This document shows positions 1 to 11,304 of a stretch of 64,000 bases of DNA, piece after piece. The DNA is from Actinoplanes octamycinicus (lineage in GTDB: Bacteria > Actinomycetota > Actinomycetes > Mycobacteriales > Micromonosporaceae), in contig NZ_JACHNB010000001.1 in NCBI RefSeq assembly GCF_014205225.1, forward strand, positions 558,001 to 622,000. Direction: 5' to 3'. The position numbers and the translations under genes are program-made. The first letter of the stretch is position 1; each line of letters begins with the position of its first letter. The notes under the pieces are model-generated. The model was given only the letters and a program-made list of their open reading frames with translations, searched no databases and was not told the DNA's origin.

Positions 1-939
1 CTCGTCGGCGGCCAGCCAGCGCTCGATGGCGGCCTGCTCGTCGCGCCGGTTCGCGTCGTCGAAGACGATCGTGGCGCGGTCGGCGAGGCGCGGGCCGGCC
101 ACCGGCAGCGCCGGGTAGCGGCTGTCCGGCCCGACCGCCGCCGGCGGGCCGTCGACCAGCAGGAAGTCGATCCCGGTCAGGTCCTCCAGGGCGGCCGGGT
201 CGTACCAGTCGAAGCTGCGGTCGTCGACCGGCACCGGGGCCAGCGGGGCGTCGCGCACCTCGGCGACCCCGGTCAGCCCGTGCGCGGCCAGGGCGGCGCG
301 GGTGCGGTTCGCGTACTCCGGCTCGTGGTCCAGCGAGACCAGCCGGCCGCCGGTCTGCTCCAGCACGTAGGCGAGCCAGATCGTCGAGGTGCCGCTGCCC
401 AGCTCCACCACCAGCTTCGGGCGCCGGGACCGGACCAGGAAGAGCAGCTCCAGCAGGTCGGTCGGGTTGAGCGCGTAGTCGCCGGAGGACGGCATCGGGG
501 CGCGCGGCGTGAACCCCTGGAAGAGCTGGATCGACGCCTCCAACTCACGCGGCACGGCGAGCTGCACGGCGCGCACGCCGCGGTCGGCGATCCGCTGCAC
601 CCGGGCGATCGCGTCGGTCAGCTCCCGGTGCCGGTCGTCGGCGGCGAGCCGCTGGCGTTCCACGGCGGACACCACCCGGCGCTGGGTGGCGTCCAGCACC
701 ACCCGCAGCTCGCGGATCTCCCGGCGGTCGCCGCGGAGCGCCAGCAGCCGCCGGTTCAGCTGCAGGACCCCGGCCAGCGCCAGGGCGAGCAGCAGGGCGA
801 GCAGGCAGAGCGCGACCCGCTCCGCGTCCAGCGCGGCGGCGGTCGCGACGCCGGCCACCAGCAGCGCGGTGAGCCCGGCGGCGGCGACCGTCCGCGGGCC
901 GAGCGCGCGTGCCCGGCCGGCCAGTGTGCGAAGCCTCAT
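1..939 (-). CDS. Membrane-anchored class I SAM methyltransferase (C-terminus cut by window edge)
   Basis: Reading frame open at the left edge; 313 codons are visible. The start is an ATG at 937-939 preceded by a GGAGGTGG ribosome binding site. Residues about 15-62 form two hydrophobic segments (LTALLVAGVATAAAL and ALCLLALLLALALAGVLQL), followed by a helical basic stretch and then a Rossmann methyltransferase domain. That domain shows the SAM-binding motif LVVELGSGTSTIWLAYVL, an acidic LDHEPEY strand-2 motif, and FLLVDGPP as motif IV. The same arrangement occurs in FkbM/class-24-like methyltransferases of polysaccharide clusters. The neighbour 65 bp upstream is a large GT2 glycosyltransferase on the same strand, so modification of a surface glycan is a reasonable inference. 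The substrate cannot be read from the sequence. Confidence 0.8.
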   Translation of the reverse strand, partial: MRLRTLAGRARALGPRTVAAAGLTALLVAGVATAAALDAERVALCLLALLLALALAGVLQLNRRLLALRGDRREIRELRVVLDATQRRVVSAVERQRLAADDRHRELTDAIARVQRIADRGVRAVQLAVPRELEASIQLFQGFTPRAPMPSSGDYALNPTDLLELLFLVRSRRPKLVVELGSGTSTIWLAYVLEQTGGRLVSLDHEPEYANRTRAALAAHGLTGVAEVRDAPLAPVPVDDRSFDWYDPAALEDLTGIDFLLVDGPPAAVGPDSRYPALPVAGPRLADRATIVFDDANRRDEQAAIERWLAADE

Positions 940-1004
940 GAACTGCCACCTCCGGTGCCTGCGGTGGCCGCGGGGGCGACCACACCAAGCCCTAACGGCG
1001 CAAG

Positions 1005-3194
1005 CTACGTGGCGTTACGCGCGAGCGCCGCCACCCGGCCGGCGAACAGATCCGGGTGGTGCCCGTCCCGCAGCGCGAGCCGGTCCCGCCGACGCCGCTC
1101 CGCCGCCAGCTCCGGCTCGGCCTGGTAACGCCGCAGCGCCGCCGCCGCTCCGGGCGGCAGCACGATGCAGCCGGTGGCGGTCGCGTCCAGCGCGGCCCGC
1201 TCCGACGGCCCGGTCCGCAGCGCGAAGTCCAGCTGGGCGTAGAACTCCAGCGGCGCCACGTCGGCGGCCCGGTAGACCAGCCGGCCGGCCGGCTGCCGGG
1301 GCAGGCGGAGCCCGTCGGCCGCCCGGATCCGCACGTCGAACCCGGTCAGCCCGTCGAACACGGCCAGCTCCCGGGGATGGTTCACCTCGGCGCCGAGCAC
1401 CGGGTGGCGCGGGATCGGGGTCCGGCGAGGGGCCGCCGGGACGGCCACGGTGGGTAGATCGAAATCGGTCAGCGGCAGGTCCGGGCACGCGGCGCGGACG
1501 GCCCCCGACTGCGGGCACCAGAGCGCCGGCACCCGGAACAGCCGCTCGGCCGCCGCGCCGCACGGCCCCAGCGCGGCGCGCGGTTGCTCGTCGATCAGGA
1601 TCAGCACGGTACGCGGGGCGAGCCCGGTCTCCCCGGCCGGCGGATGACGCAGCACCTCGGCCTGCCGGACCAGCAGCACCCCGCAGTCCACCCGGTCGGT
1701 GAGGGTGACCGCGCCGAGCCGGCCGGCGTTGACCAGGTCCTGCACGGCCGGGTGCACCGGGAGCCGCCGCACCGTCGGGCGCCGCCAGTCCTCCAGGTGC
1801 AGGATCGCCACCCGCAGACCACGTCCGAGCAGCGCCTCGATCTCGGCCAGCGCGGACCGCTGGGACTCGCGCATCACCCGCCAGTCGGCCGCGACGATCA
1901 CGTCGTACCGGGGAACGGGCTCCTGGCCGGCGGCGGACCGGAGCAGATGGGCGGGCGCCGGGAAGGGGCGGTCCGAGCCGTCCGGCGGCCGGAAGGCCGG
2001 CGTGGCGCCGGCCGCGATCCGGGCGTGCCAGGCGAGGTAGGCGGAGCGGTAGGCGGCCCGGGCCGGGTGCAGCCAGTAGGGCAGGATCTCGGCCCGGGAC
2101 AGCGAGCCGGTGGAGAGCCGGATCAGCGCCAGGTGGACCGGCAGGTGGCGGAGCGCCCGGTCGCCGAAGGCCGCGGCGATCCGCTCGATGTACTCCGAGT
2201 CGCCGCCCTTGCGGACCACGTCGAAGTAGCCGGCCCGGGCGAGCACCGTGGCCTTGCGCAGGAGCAGGGCGGACGGGTTGAGCTTGCCGCCGCGCCGGCC
2301 CAGCCGGGTCAGCGTCAGGTCCTCGGTGACCCGGCGGCCGTCCGAGGTGGAGGCGACCAGCGACGGGTCGTCGAGCAGCGGCTGGACCTGGAGTTCCAGG
2401 CGGCGCGGGTGCGACCAGTCGTCGGAGTCCTGAAAGGTCACGAACTCGCCGGCGGCGGCGTCCAGGCCGGCGTTGCGGGCCACGTAGGTGCCGGCGTTCC
2501 GCGGCTGCCGCAGCAGGCGGACCCGCGGGTCGAGGGCCACCGCCCGGGCCAGGACCTCGTCGTGCTCCGGCGGCGACGCGTCGTCCACCACCAGCACCTC
2601 GAGGTGGCGCCAGGACTGCCGCAGGATCGAGCGGACCGCGGTGAGCAGCCCCTCCCCCGGCCGGTAGGCGGTCACCACCACGGTGATCAGTTCCGGTCGG
2701 TGCACCGGTGCCGGATCCGCGGTGCAGAGCCGGTCGAAGGGCGGCAGGTGGTCCCGGTCGTCGAGCCGGGGCGCGGGCGCCGGCAGCCCGGCGGCGAACC
2801 GCCGCAGCCAGGGCCGCAGCGGGCGGCCCGGCTCGCGGAACGGGTTGGCCAGGTCGGTGGCGATCTCGTGGCGCACCTGCCGGTCCACCGCGATCCGCGG
2901 CGAGCGGGCCAGCTGGGCGTAGACGGTGCGCTGCCGGGCCGGCACCCGCCGCACGCCGACCATCTCGAACAGCGCCAGCGCGTCGGCCCGGTCGCCGGGC
3001 AGCACGTCCTGCAACGCGATCACCTGGGCCAGGACCGCCACCCGGTCCGGCCGGGCCAGCGCGGGCCGCCGACCGGCCCGGGCCGCCCGCAGCAGGCCGG
3101 TCAGGTCGCCGGACGCCAATTCCTCCCGCAAACCGACCGCACGGTTGCGCACCGCCGCGGCGACCAGCGCCGCCGGATTCTCCTCGCCGATCAT
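1005..3194 (-). CDS. Large GT2-family glycosyltransferase (729 aa)
   Basis: A central GT-A domain begins near residue 168 with ITVVVTAYRPGEGLLTAVRS, followed by LEVLVVDDASP and FVTFQDSDDWSHP, the DXD-type nucleotide-sugar and metal site of family 2 transferases. About 165 residues precede it: an alanine/arginine-rich helical region resembling the N-terminal extensions of actinobacterial cell-surface transferases. About 330 residues follow, including segments such as YDVIVAADWRVM and VAILHLEDW that look like a second Rossmann-like (GT-B-like) half, so the protein may be bifunctional. There are no obvious membrane spans. The ATG at 3194 lacks a strong ribosome binding site, so the true start could be slightly downstream. 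The adjacent downstream methyltransferase suggests joint action on a surface polymer; donor and acceptor are unknown. Confidence 0.82.
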   Translation of the reverse strand: MIGEENPAALVAAAVRNRAVGLREELASGDLTGLLRAARAGRRPALARPDRVAVLAQVIALQDVLPGDRADALALFEMVGVRRVPARQRTVYAQLARSPRIAVDRQVRHEIATDLANPFREPGRPLRPWLRRFAAGLPAPAPRLDDRDHLPPFDRLCTADPAPVHRPELITVVVTAYRPGEGLLTAVRSILRQSWRHLEVLVVDDASPPEHDEVLARAVALDPRVRLLRQPRNAGTYVARNAGLDAAAGEFVTFQDSDDWSHPRRLELQVQPLLDDPSLVASTSDGRRVTEDLTLTRLGRRGGKLNPSALLLRKATVLARAGYFDVVRKGGDSEYIERIAAAFGDRALRHLPVHLALIRLSTGSLSRAEILPYWLHPARAAYRSAYLAWHARIAAGATPAFRPPDGSDRPFPAPAHLLRSAAGQEPVPRYDVIVAADWRVMRESQRSALAEIEALLGRGLRVAILHLEDWRRPTVRRLPVHPAVQDLVNAGRLGAVTLTDRVDCGVLLVRQAEVLRHPPAGETGLAPRTVLILIDEQPRAALGPCGAAAERLFRVPALWCPQSGAVRAACPDLPLTDFDLPTVAVPAAPRRTPIPRHPVLGAEVNHPRELAVFDGLTGFDVRIRAADGLRLPRQPAGRLVYRAADVAPLEFYAQLDFALRTGPSERAALDATATGCIVLPPGAAAALRRYQAEPELAAERRRRDRLALRDGHHPDLFAGRVAALARNAT

Positions 3195-3224
3195 CGGTGG
3201 TTCAACGCGGCGGCCCGCCGGGGG

Positions 3225-5495
3225 TTACACCGCGGCCAGCACAGCCTGCTGCACCCGATCCCGCTCGGCCGCGTCGGCCCACGCCCCGACCAGGTAGAAC
3301 GCGTCGACCACGTCGCCGCCCAGGGTGGAGATGCGGGCCGCCCGGATCTCCGCGCCGGCCTCGTCGAGCGCGTGCGTCACCCGGTAGAGCAGGCCCGCCG
3401 AGTCGGCCGCGCGCAGCTCCAGGACCACCGCGTCGGTCGCCGCGGCCCGCTGCCAGATCACTTTCGGCGAGGCGGTGCCGCCGCGCGCGCTCATCGCCCG
3501 GGCCCGGACCCGCTGGGTCACCGAGACGTCGCCGGCCGCGACCCGGCGCAGGTCGGCGGTGAGGGCGACCGGATCGTACGGCGTCCCGTACCGCGGCTGG
3601 GTGTAGAACTCGACGATCGCCCGCCCGTCCACCGTCGAGGTGTTCGCGGCGACCACGTCCAGCCGGTGCATGGCCAAGCAGGCGGCCACCCCGGCGAGCA
3701 GCCCCCGGCGGTCGGCGGCGGCCACCGACACCTGGTCGCCGTCCAGGTGCACCACCGGCAGGTCGCCGCTGACCAGCTCCGGGTCCGGCTCCGGCGGCTC
3801 CGGCAGCGCGCCGGTGTCGAGCAGCGTGTGCACCCGGCGGACCAGCTCGGCCATCAGCCGGCCCTTCCAGTCCGACCAGGCGGCCGGGCCGGTGGCGTGC
3901 GAGTCGGCCCGGGCCAGGGCGTGCAGCAGGTCCAGCGTGGCCGGGTCGCCGACCTGCTCGGCCACCGTGGAGATGGTCACCGGGTCACCCAGGTCGCGGC
4001 GGGTGGCCACGTCCGGCAGCAGCAGGTGCAGCCGGACCATCTTCTCGACGGTGGCCACGTCGGCCGGCGGCAGACCGATCCGGGTGGCGATGTCGGCGGC
4101 GATCGGGGCGCCCACGACGCTGTGGTCGCCGGGCAGGCCCTTGCCCACGTCGTGCAGGAAGGCGCCGATCAGCAGCAGGTCGGGGCGGTCCACCTCGCGG
4201 GCGAACCGGGTGGCCTCGTAGGCGGCCTGGACCAGGTGCCGGTCCAGGGTGAACCGGTGGATCGGGTGGTGCTGCGGGAGGCTGCGCATCCGGGCCCACT
4301 CCGGCAGCCAGGCGTCGATCAGGCCGTACCGGTCGGCGGTCTCCCAGGCCGGCAGCAGGCCGGGGCCGGCGCCGAGCAGCGAGACCAGCGCGGCCCGGGC
4401 GGCGGCCGGCCACGGGTGCGGCAGCGGCGGGCAGAACGCGGCCAGCCACTCGCAGGTGGCGCGGGCGATCGGCAGCTGCACGGTGGCGGCCGCGGCGGCC
4501 ACCCGCAGCGACAGGCTGGGGTCCGGGACCGGGCCGATCGCGGTCCGGGCCAGCACCAGCTCGCCGTCCTGCTCGACCACGTCCCGGGCGACCGGGCGGC
4601 GGGGCGGCACGGCCGGGGCGCCGGGCCGGCGGCGGGTGCCGCGCAGCCGGTCGACCGCCCGCCAGGCGTCGTCGACGGCGTGCGCCACGGTCCGCGCGTC
4701 GCCGGAGACCCGGCGCAGCAGGGTGTCCGGGTCCTCCAGGTCCAGCAGACCGGCGACCGCGGCGCGCTCCTGGGCGACCAGCCGGTCGACCCGGCGGCCG
4801 ACCGCGAGGTGCAGGGCGTCCCGGGCGTCCAGCAGCCGCAGGGTGGCGGCGCGCACCGCGGGACGCATGGTGTCGGCGATCCCGGCGCGGCCGATGCCGC
4901 GCAGCAGGGTGACGTCGCGCAGCCCGCCGGCCGCCTCCTTGAGGTCGCCCTCGAGCAAGAAGGCCAGCTCGCCGTGGCTGGCCCAGCGGCTCTCGGTCAG
5001 CTCGCGCAGCTGCGGCATCAGCCGGACCGCGGTCCGCCGCCACAGGTCCCCGGCGGCCGCCACCAGCTCGGCGGAGAGCGCCGCGTCGCCGGCCACGTGC
5101 CGGGCGTCGAGCAGGCCGAGCGCCACCTTCACGTCGTCGTGGGCGACCGAGAGCGCCTCGGGCAGGGTGCGCACCGAGTGGTCCAGGCCGAGCCGGGCGT
5201 CCCAGATCGGGTACCAGAGCGCCGCGGCGATCCGGTCGATCCCGGCCGTCCCGTTGTGCAGCAGGACCAGGTCCAGGTCGCTGTACGGCGCGCAGTCGCG
5301 CCGGCCCAGCCCGCCGACCGCGAGCAGGCTGACGCCGGGCAGGTGGCTCGGGAACAGCTCACGCAGCCAGACGTCGAGTGCCGCGGCTCGCTTGTCGCGC
5401 GCCGCGGCACCGATGTGTTCCTTCAGCTTGTCGAGCGAGTCGCCGGCAGCCGGACGTGCGGGCGGGGCCGGCGGCTCGCTCAACGGGTTCGTCAT
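3225..5495 (-). CDS. glnD: [Protein-PII] nucleotidyltransferase/removing enzyme GlnD
   Basis: This enzyme reversibly nucleotidylates the PII protein according to glutamine level. In actinomycetes the modification is adenylylation rather than uridylylation (family knowledge from Corynebacterium and Streptomyces). The nucleotidyltransferase motif is GGLGRRDCAPYSDLDLVLL (about residues 61-79). An HD hydrolase motif, FLHDVGKGLPGDHS, sits near residue 445. Two ACT domains occupy roughly 590-660 and 685-755, the latter with ELRAADSAGLLYRVTHAL. The 756-residue length is normal for actinobacterial GlnD. It lies 6 bp downstream of glnB and is the last gene of amtB-glnB-glnD, so it is probably translationally coupled. 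No strong Shine-Dalgarno is visible. Confidence 0.96.
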   Translation of the reverse strand: MTNPLSEPPAPPARPAAGDSLDKLKEHIGAAARDKRAAALDVWLRELFPSHLPGVSLLAVGGLGRRDCAPYSDLDLVLLHNGTAGIDRIAAALWYPIWDARLGLDHSVRTLPEALSVAHDDVKVALGLLDARHVAGDAALSAELVAAAGDLWRRTAVRLMPQLRELTESRWASHGELAFLLEGDLKEAAGGLRDVTLLRGIGRAGIADTMRPAVRAATLRLLDARDALHLAVGRRVDRLVAQERAAVAGLLDLEDPDTLLRRVSGDARTVAHAVDDAWRAVDRLRGTRRRPGAPAVPPRRPVARDVVEQDGELVLARTAIGPVPDPSLSLRVAAAAATVQLPIARATCEWLAAFCPPLPHPWPAAARAALVSLLGAGPGLLPAWETADRYGLIDAWLPEWARMRSLPQHHPIHRFTLDRHLVQAAYEATRFAREVDRPDLLLIGAFLHDVGKGLPGDHSVVGAPIAADIATRIGLPPADVATVEKMVRLHLLLPDVATRRDLGDPVTISTVAEQVGDPATLDLLHALARADSHATGPAAWSDWKGRLMAELVRRVHTLLDTGALPEPPEPDPELVSGDLPVVHLDGDQVSVAAADRRGLLAGVAACLAMHRLDVVAANTSTVDGRAIVEFYTQPRYGTPYDPVALTADLRRVAAGDVSVTQRVRARAMSARGGTASPKVIWQRAAATDAVVLELRAADSAGLLYRVTHALDEAGAEIRAARISTLGGDVVDAFYLVGAWADAAERDRVQQAVLAAV

Positions 5496-5501
5496 GGTCG
5501 T

Positions 5502-7243
<1,742 letters not shown>

Positions 7244-7359
7244 GCTGCCTCCTCTCGGATTAGGTGTCCTCTCACACCCGACCGAGGGGGCTGCGATGCC
7301 AGTCGGCCGGTACGACGCAGAGCGTTCCGGCTGGCTGTTTCGGCCACGGTCTACGCGCG

Positions 7360-7396
7360 ATTTCCGGCGCGTCACGGGTTGTTTCCGACGTGTGAA
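7360..7396 (-). promoter_or_regulatory. Candidate GlnR operator upstream of amtB
   Basis: Read on the minus strand, TTCAC-n6-GAAAC (7396 to 7381) is followed after 5 bp by GTGAC-n6-GAAAT (7375 to 7360). The published Streptomyces GlnR consensus is gTnAC-n6-GaAAc, usually in two tandem copies. Both a-sites and both b-sites match at their key positions, and the second b-site ends in T rather than C. A weaker third pair, TAGAC-n7-GAAAC, lies at 7353-7337. The position between the upstream kinase-like gene and amtB is right for control of the nitrogen operon. This is sequence matching only. Confidence 0.6.
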
Positions 7397-7417
7397 GAAA
7401 CTCTCACAGTCGGTACG

Positions 7418-8233
7418 TCACCGGAGGGCGTACTCCAAGGTGTGCCGCTCGTAGTCGAGCAGCCGCAGGTCACGCATCGGCCGGCGTAGATGGCCCTTGT
7501 GCACGATCCGGACGAAGGCCGGGTCGCCGGCCGCCGCCATCCGCCGGATCCCCTCCACGTGGTCGACGATCCGCTTGCGGATGGTGCGCACCAGGCGGTG
7601 CCGGTCCCGCGGGATCAGCCCGTAGGCGTCGGCGAACAGCCGCAGCCGCCGCGGCCGATTCGGCCGTTTCCAGCCCAGGGTGTAGGAGTCGCGGTCGCTG
7701 AACAGCGGCACCCAGGTCCACGCGGCGTAGGCCACGTCGTAGATCCGCGAGCCGGGCGAGGCCAGGTCGAAGTCGATCAGGGCGAGGGTGCCGTCCGGCC
7801 GCCAGACCACGTTGTGCGGGGCGGCGTCGTGGTGGCAGATCACCTCGGTGTCCGGCGGCGGCGGGCCGAACGAGCGCCAGACCGCGCCGGGCGGCGGCAC
7901 GAAGCCGTATTGCGCGTCGTGGAACATCCGCAGCATGGTGGCCACGGTGACCAGCGCCTCCTCGGTCACCCAGTGCGGGGCCAGCGGGTACTCACCACAC
8001 TCGCCGTCGAGGTAGGTGAGCACCTCGCGGCCTTTCTCGTCCATGCCCAGCGCGCTGGGCGAGCCGGTGAACCCGACCCGCTCCAGATGGTTGAGCAGCG
8101 CGTGGACGGCCGGCGTCCACGGGCCGGCATTACGCCGGACCGTGTCGCCGATCCGGGACACCGTGCTGACGTTGCCACCGTGCAGCGGTATCTCGCGCAG
8201 CGGCTCCTGCGTCACCCACAGCCTCCCTGACAT
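7418..8233 (-). CDS. Aminoglycoside phosphotransferase (APH/ChoK)-like kinase
   Basis: 271-residue protein of the APH/choline-kinase fold. The catalytic loop is ICHHDAAPHNVVW (Brenner-type HxDxxxxN) and the metal-binding motif is ALIDFDLASPGSRIYDVAY, both typical of phosphotransferase_2 (PF01636) members. The N-lobe is short: GNVSTVSRIGDTVRRNAGPW could position a lysine or arginine for ATP binding, but no clear canonical VAIK lysine is visible. Such small APH-like proteins are common in actinomycetes and most are not resistance determinants, so the substrate is unknown. It ends 175 bp upstream of amtB, and the candidate GlnR boxes lie just past its stop. Confidence 0.85.
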   Translation of the reverse strand: MSGRLWVTQEPLREIPLHGGNVSTVSRIGDTVRRNAGPWTPAVHALLNHLERVGFTGSPSALGMDEKGREVLTYLDGECGEYPLAPHWVTEEALVTVATMLRMFHDAQYGFVPPPGAVWRSFGPPPPDTEVICHHDAAPHNVVWRPDGTLALIDFDLASPGSRIYDVAYAAWTWVPLFSDRDSYTLGWKRPNRPRRLRLFADAYGLIPRDRHRLVRTIRKRIVDHVEGIRRMAAAGDPAFVRIVHKGHLRRPMRDLRLLDYERHTLEYALR

Positions 8234-8289
8234 ATCCGCGAACCTGTGCCAGCCCCGCAGTAAACCCGTGAAATTCGTTGGAAACGAGC

Positions 8290-9459
8290 CTACGCGGTCT
8301 CCCCCAGGAGGGCTTCGACGAAGGCGGCCGGCTCGAACGGCGCCAGGTCGTCCGGGCCCTCGCCGAGGCCCACCAGCTTGACCGGAATCCCCAGCTTGCG
8401 CTGCACCGCGATGACGATCCCGCCCTTCGCGGTGCCGTCCAGCTTGGTGAGCACCACACCCGTGACATCCACCACCTCGGTGAACACCCGGGCCTGCTCG
8501 AGTCCGTTCTGTCCGGTGGTGGCGTCCAGCACCAGCAGCGTCTCGTCGACCGGGCCGTGCTTCTCCACCACCCGCTTGACCTTGCCCAGCTCGTCCATCA
8601 GGCCGACCTTGTTCTGCAGCCGGCCGGCGGTGTCCACCACGACGGTGTCCACGCCGATGTCGATGCCGCGCTTGACCGCGTCGAAGGCCACGCTCGCCGG
8701 GTCGCCGCCCTCCGGCCCGCGGACCGTCTCGGCGCCGACCCGCTCACCCCAGGTGGCCAGCTGCTCGGCGGCCGCCGCCCGGAACGTGTCGGCCGCGCCG
8801 AACAGCACGGTCCGGCCGTCCGCGATCAGCACCCGCCCGATCTTGCCGCAGGTGGTGGTCTTGCCGGCGCCGTTGACGCCGACCACCATCAGGACCGCCG
8901 GGCGCCCGTCGTGCGCGGCGGTCCTCAGCGTCCGGTCCAGGTCCGGCTCGAGCGCCGCGACCAGCTCCTCGGCGAGCTGCTCGCGCACCTCGGCCACGGT
9001 CCGGGTGCCGAGGATCCGGACCCGCTCCTTGAGCCGCTCGACGATCACCTGGGTGGCCTCGACGCCGACGTCCGCGGTGATCAGGCTGTCCTCGATCTCC
9101 TCCCAGTCGTCGTCCTCCAGGTGGTCCCGGGAGAGGACGCTGAGCAGGCCCCGGCCCAGCGCGGTCTGCGAGCGGGCCAGCCGGGCCCGGAGCCGGACCA
9201 GCCGGCCGGCGGTCGGCTCGGGCTTCTCGATCGCCGGGGCCGCCGGCTCCTCGACGACGACCGGCGCCGGCGGCTCCTCGACAGCGACCGGGGCCTGCGG
9301 CGCCTCCGGCCTCTCGATCAGCGGCGGCAGCTCCTCGTCCGCGGGCAGCGTGGGGGCCGGCGGCGGGAGCTGCTTGCGGCGCACCTTCGGCACCACCAGC
9401 CCGACCGCGCCCACGACCAGGACGACGAGCAGGATCACTGCGGCGACCACGTATTCCAT
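8290..9459 (-). CDS. ftsY: Signal recognition particle receptor FtsY
   Basis: SRP receptor GTPase that docks ribosome-nascent-chain-SRP complexes at the membrane. The start at MEYVVAAVILLVVLVVGAV (ATG 9457-9459) gives an N-terminal membrane anchor (residues 4-24), then a Pro/Glu-rich acidic A domain (about 30-85), the helical N domain (about 90-180) and the GTPase G domain. G motifs are visible: GVNGAGKTT (194-202), DTFRAAA (224-230), DTAGR (276-280) and TKLDGTAKGG (338-347). At 389 residues it has the usual length for an actinobacterial FtsY. The family usually sits next to smc; here a block of four unrelated genes separates them. Adjacent plus-strand phoD is divergent. Confidence 0.97.
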   Translation of the reverse strand: MEYVVAAVILLVVLVVGAVGLVVPKVRRKQLPPPAPTLPADEELPPLIERPEAPQAPVAVEEPPAPVVVEEPAAPAIEKPEPTAGRLVRLRARLARSQTALGRGLLSVLSRDHLEDDDWEEIEDSLITADVGVEATQVIVERLKERVRILGTRTVAEVREQLAEELVAALEPDLDRTLRTAAHDGRPAVLMVVGVNGAGKTTTCGKIGRVLIADGRTVLFGAADTFRAAAAEQLATWGERVGAETVRGPEGGDPASVAFDAVKRGIDIGVDTVVVDTAGRLQNKVGLMDELGKVKRVVEKHGPVDETLLVLDATTGQNGLEQARVFTEVVDVTGVVLTKLDGTAKGGIVIAVQRKLGIPVKLVGLGEGPDDLAPFEPAAFVEALLGETA

Positions 9460-9582
9460 GCCGAAATCCTGACAGATGAGTCGTGCGGCCGTGGCGTGGG
9501 CCACGTACTGGCGATTCCGGGCACTGATTGGGAAGGATGTGGGCACCCTCGTGAACCAGCTTGGAAGGCCGGTGGCCGTGCA

Positions 9583-11262
9583 GTGACCGCGCAACTTCTC
9601 ATCGGACCGGTGCTCCGCCGGGTTGTCGGTGACCGCGCCACCATCTGGGTGGAGACCAGCGAGCCCGCGCACGTCCGGGTCGAGGCGGGCAGCGGGGCCG
9701 CCGGGTCCGCTCCGACCTTCTCCGCGTACGGCCACCACTACGCCCTCGTGGTGGTCAGCGGCCTGGCGCCGGGCGCCGCCCACTCGTACCGGGTGCTGCT
9801 GGACGAGCAGCAGGTGTGGCCGGCGGCCGGTTCGCCCTACCCGCCGTCGGTGATCCGCACCCGGGCCGCCGACGACGCGGCGCAGCCGGTCTCGCTGCTG
9901 TTCGGCTCCTGCCGGCAGGCCACCCCGCAGGCCACCGGCCGGCAGCTGCCGCCGGACGCGCTGGACGCGTACGCCCGGCGGCTGATGGCCGACCCGGAGC
10001 ACCGCCCGGACCTGCTGGTCCTGCTCGGCGACCAGGTCTACGCGGACGAGACGTCGCACAAGGTGCGCCGGTTCCTGCGCCGGCGCCGGGCGGCCGGGCA
10101 CGACGGGCCGGCCGACCAGGTGGTGACCTTCGAGGAGTACACCAAGCTCTACCTGGAGTCGTGGCGGGACCCGGAGGTGCGCTGGCTGTTCGCCACCGTG
10201 CCGAGCGTGATGATCTTCGACGACCACGAGCTGATCGACGACTGGAACACCTCGGCGTCCTGGCGCGCCGACATGGCCCGGCAGCCCTGGTGGCGGGACC
10301 GGATCTCCGGCGGGCTCGGGTCGTACTGGGTCTACCAGCACCTGGGCAACCTCAGCCCGGACGAGCTGGACGCCGACCCGCTCTTCCAGAAGGTGTCGGC
10401 CGCCGGGGACGCCACCGACCTGCTCCGCGAGTTCGGCCTGCGGGTCGACGACCCGGGCTCGGCGGAGAACACCGACGTGCCGTACCAGTGGAGTTTCGCC
10501 CTGGACCTGGGCCGGACCCGCCTGGTGGTGCTGGACAACCGGTGCAACCGGGTGCTCACCCCGGGGGCCCGGGCGATGCTGCCGGCCGCCGAGTGGGACT
10601 GGTTCCTCGACCAGGCCCACGGGGAGTACGACCACCTGGTCGTCGGCTCGTCGCTGCCGTGGCTGATGCCGCCGGCCATCCACCACCTGGAGGCGTGGAA
10701 CGAGGCGGCCACCGAGTCCCGCCGGACCCGGTGGGCGGGCTTCGCGGAGAAGGTGCGGCGCGCCTTCGACCTGGAGCACTGGGCCGCGTTCGGCAAGTCG
10801 TTCACCGCGCTGGGCGAGCTGTTCCGGCGGCTCGGCGAGGGCGGGGTGGGCGCGCCCGGCCACCGGGTCGGGGCGGGCGGGGCCTACGCCGCGCCGCACT
10901 CGATCAGCGTGCTCTCCGGGGACGTGCACCACTCGTACGTCGCCCGCGCCGACTTCGGGCACCCGGTGGCCACCCCGGTGATGCAACTGACCTGCTCGCC
11001 GATCCACAACGAGGTGCCGCTGCCGCTGCGGCCGCTGATGCGGGTCTCCTGGTTGCCGCCGGTCGCCCGGCTGGCCCGGGGCCTGGCCAAGTCGGCCGGC
11101 GTGGGGAAACCGCTGATCCGCTGGAAGCGGCTGTCCGGGCCGTACTTCGGCAACGCGATCGGCACGCTGACCCTGGACGGGTCGACCGCGTACGCCCGGA
11201 TCGAGGGCACCACCAAGGACGGGCGGCTGCACGAGGTGGTGGCGACGACCTACGCCCCGTGA
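9583..11262 (+). CDS. PhoD-like metallophosphatase (alkaline phosphatase D family)
   Basis: 559 residues from the GTG at 9583; the ribosome binding site is weak (GGAAGG about 14 nt upstream). An N-terminal beta-sandwich domain (residues about 5-95, with IWVETSEPAHVRVEA and SGLAPGAAHSYRVLL) precedes the metallophosphatase domain. Its metal-ligand motifs are LLFGSCR (105-111), LLVLLGDQVYADET (145-157), MIFDDHELIDDWN (210-222) and VLSGDVHHSYVA near 445. No signal peptide or Tat motif is present, unlike secreted PhoD enzymes, so a cytoplasmic or non-classical location is likely. Many actinomycetes carry such PhoD-like proteins without established substrates; phosphodiester or phosphomonoester hydrolysis is inferred from the family. 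Confidence 0.88.
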   Translation: MTAQLLIGPVLRRVVGDRATIWVETSEPAHVRVEAGSGAAGSAPTFSAYGHHYALVVVSGLAPGAAHSYRVLLDEQQVWPAAGSPYPPSVIRTRAADDAAQPVSLLFGSCRQATPQATGRQLPPDALDAYARRLMADPEHRPDLLVLLGDQVYADETSHKVRRFLRRRRAAGHDGPADQVVTFEEYTKLYLESWRDPEVRWLFATVPSVMIFDDHELIDDWNTSASWRADMARQPWWRDRISGGLGSYWVYQHLGNLSPDELDADPLFQKVSAAGDATDLLREFGLRVDDPGSAENTDVPYQWSFALDLGRTRLVVLDNRCNRVLTPGARAMLPAAEWDWFLDQAHGEYDHLVVGSSLPWLMPPAIHHLEAWNEAATESRRTRWAGFAEKVRRAFDLEHWAAFGKSFTALGELFRRLGEGGVGAPGHRVGAGGAYAAPHSISVLSGDVHHSYVARADFGHPVATPVMQLTCSPIHNEVPLPLRPLMRVSWLPPVARLARGLAKSAGVGKPLIRWKRLSGPYFGNAIGTLTLDGSTAYARIEGTTKDGRLHEVVATTYAP

Positions 11263-11304
11263 AATGCGTGGCGACCGGTGCGCGGCTGCGCCAGGATGGC
11301 CCCG

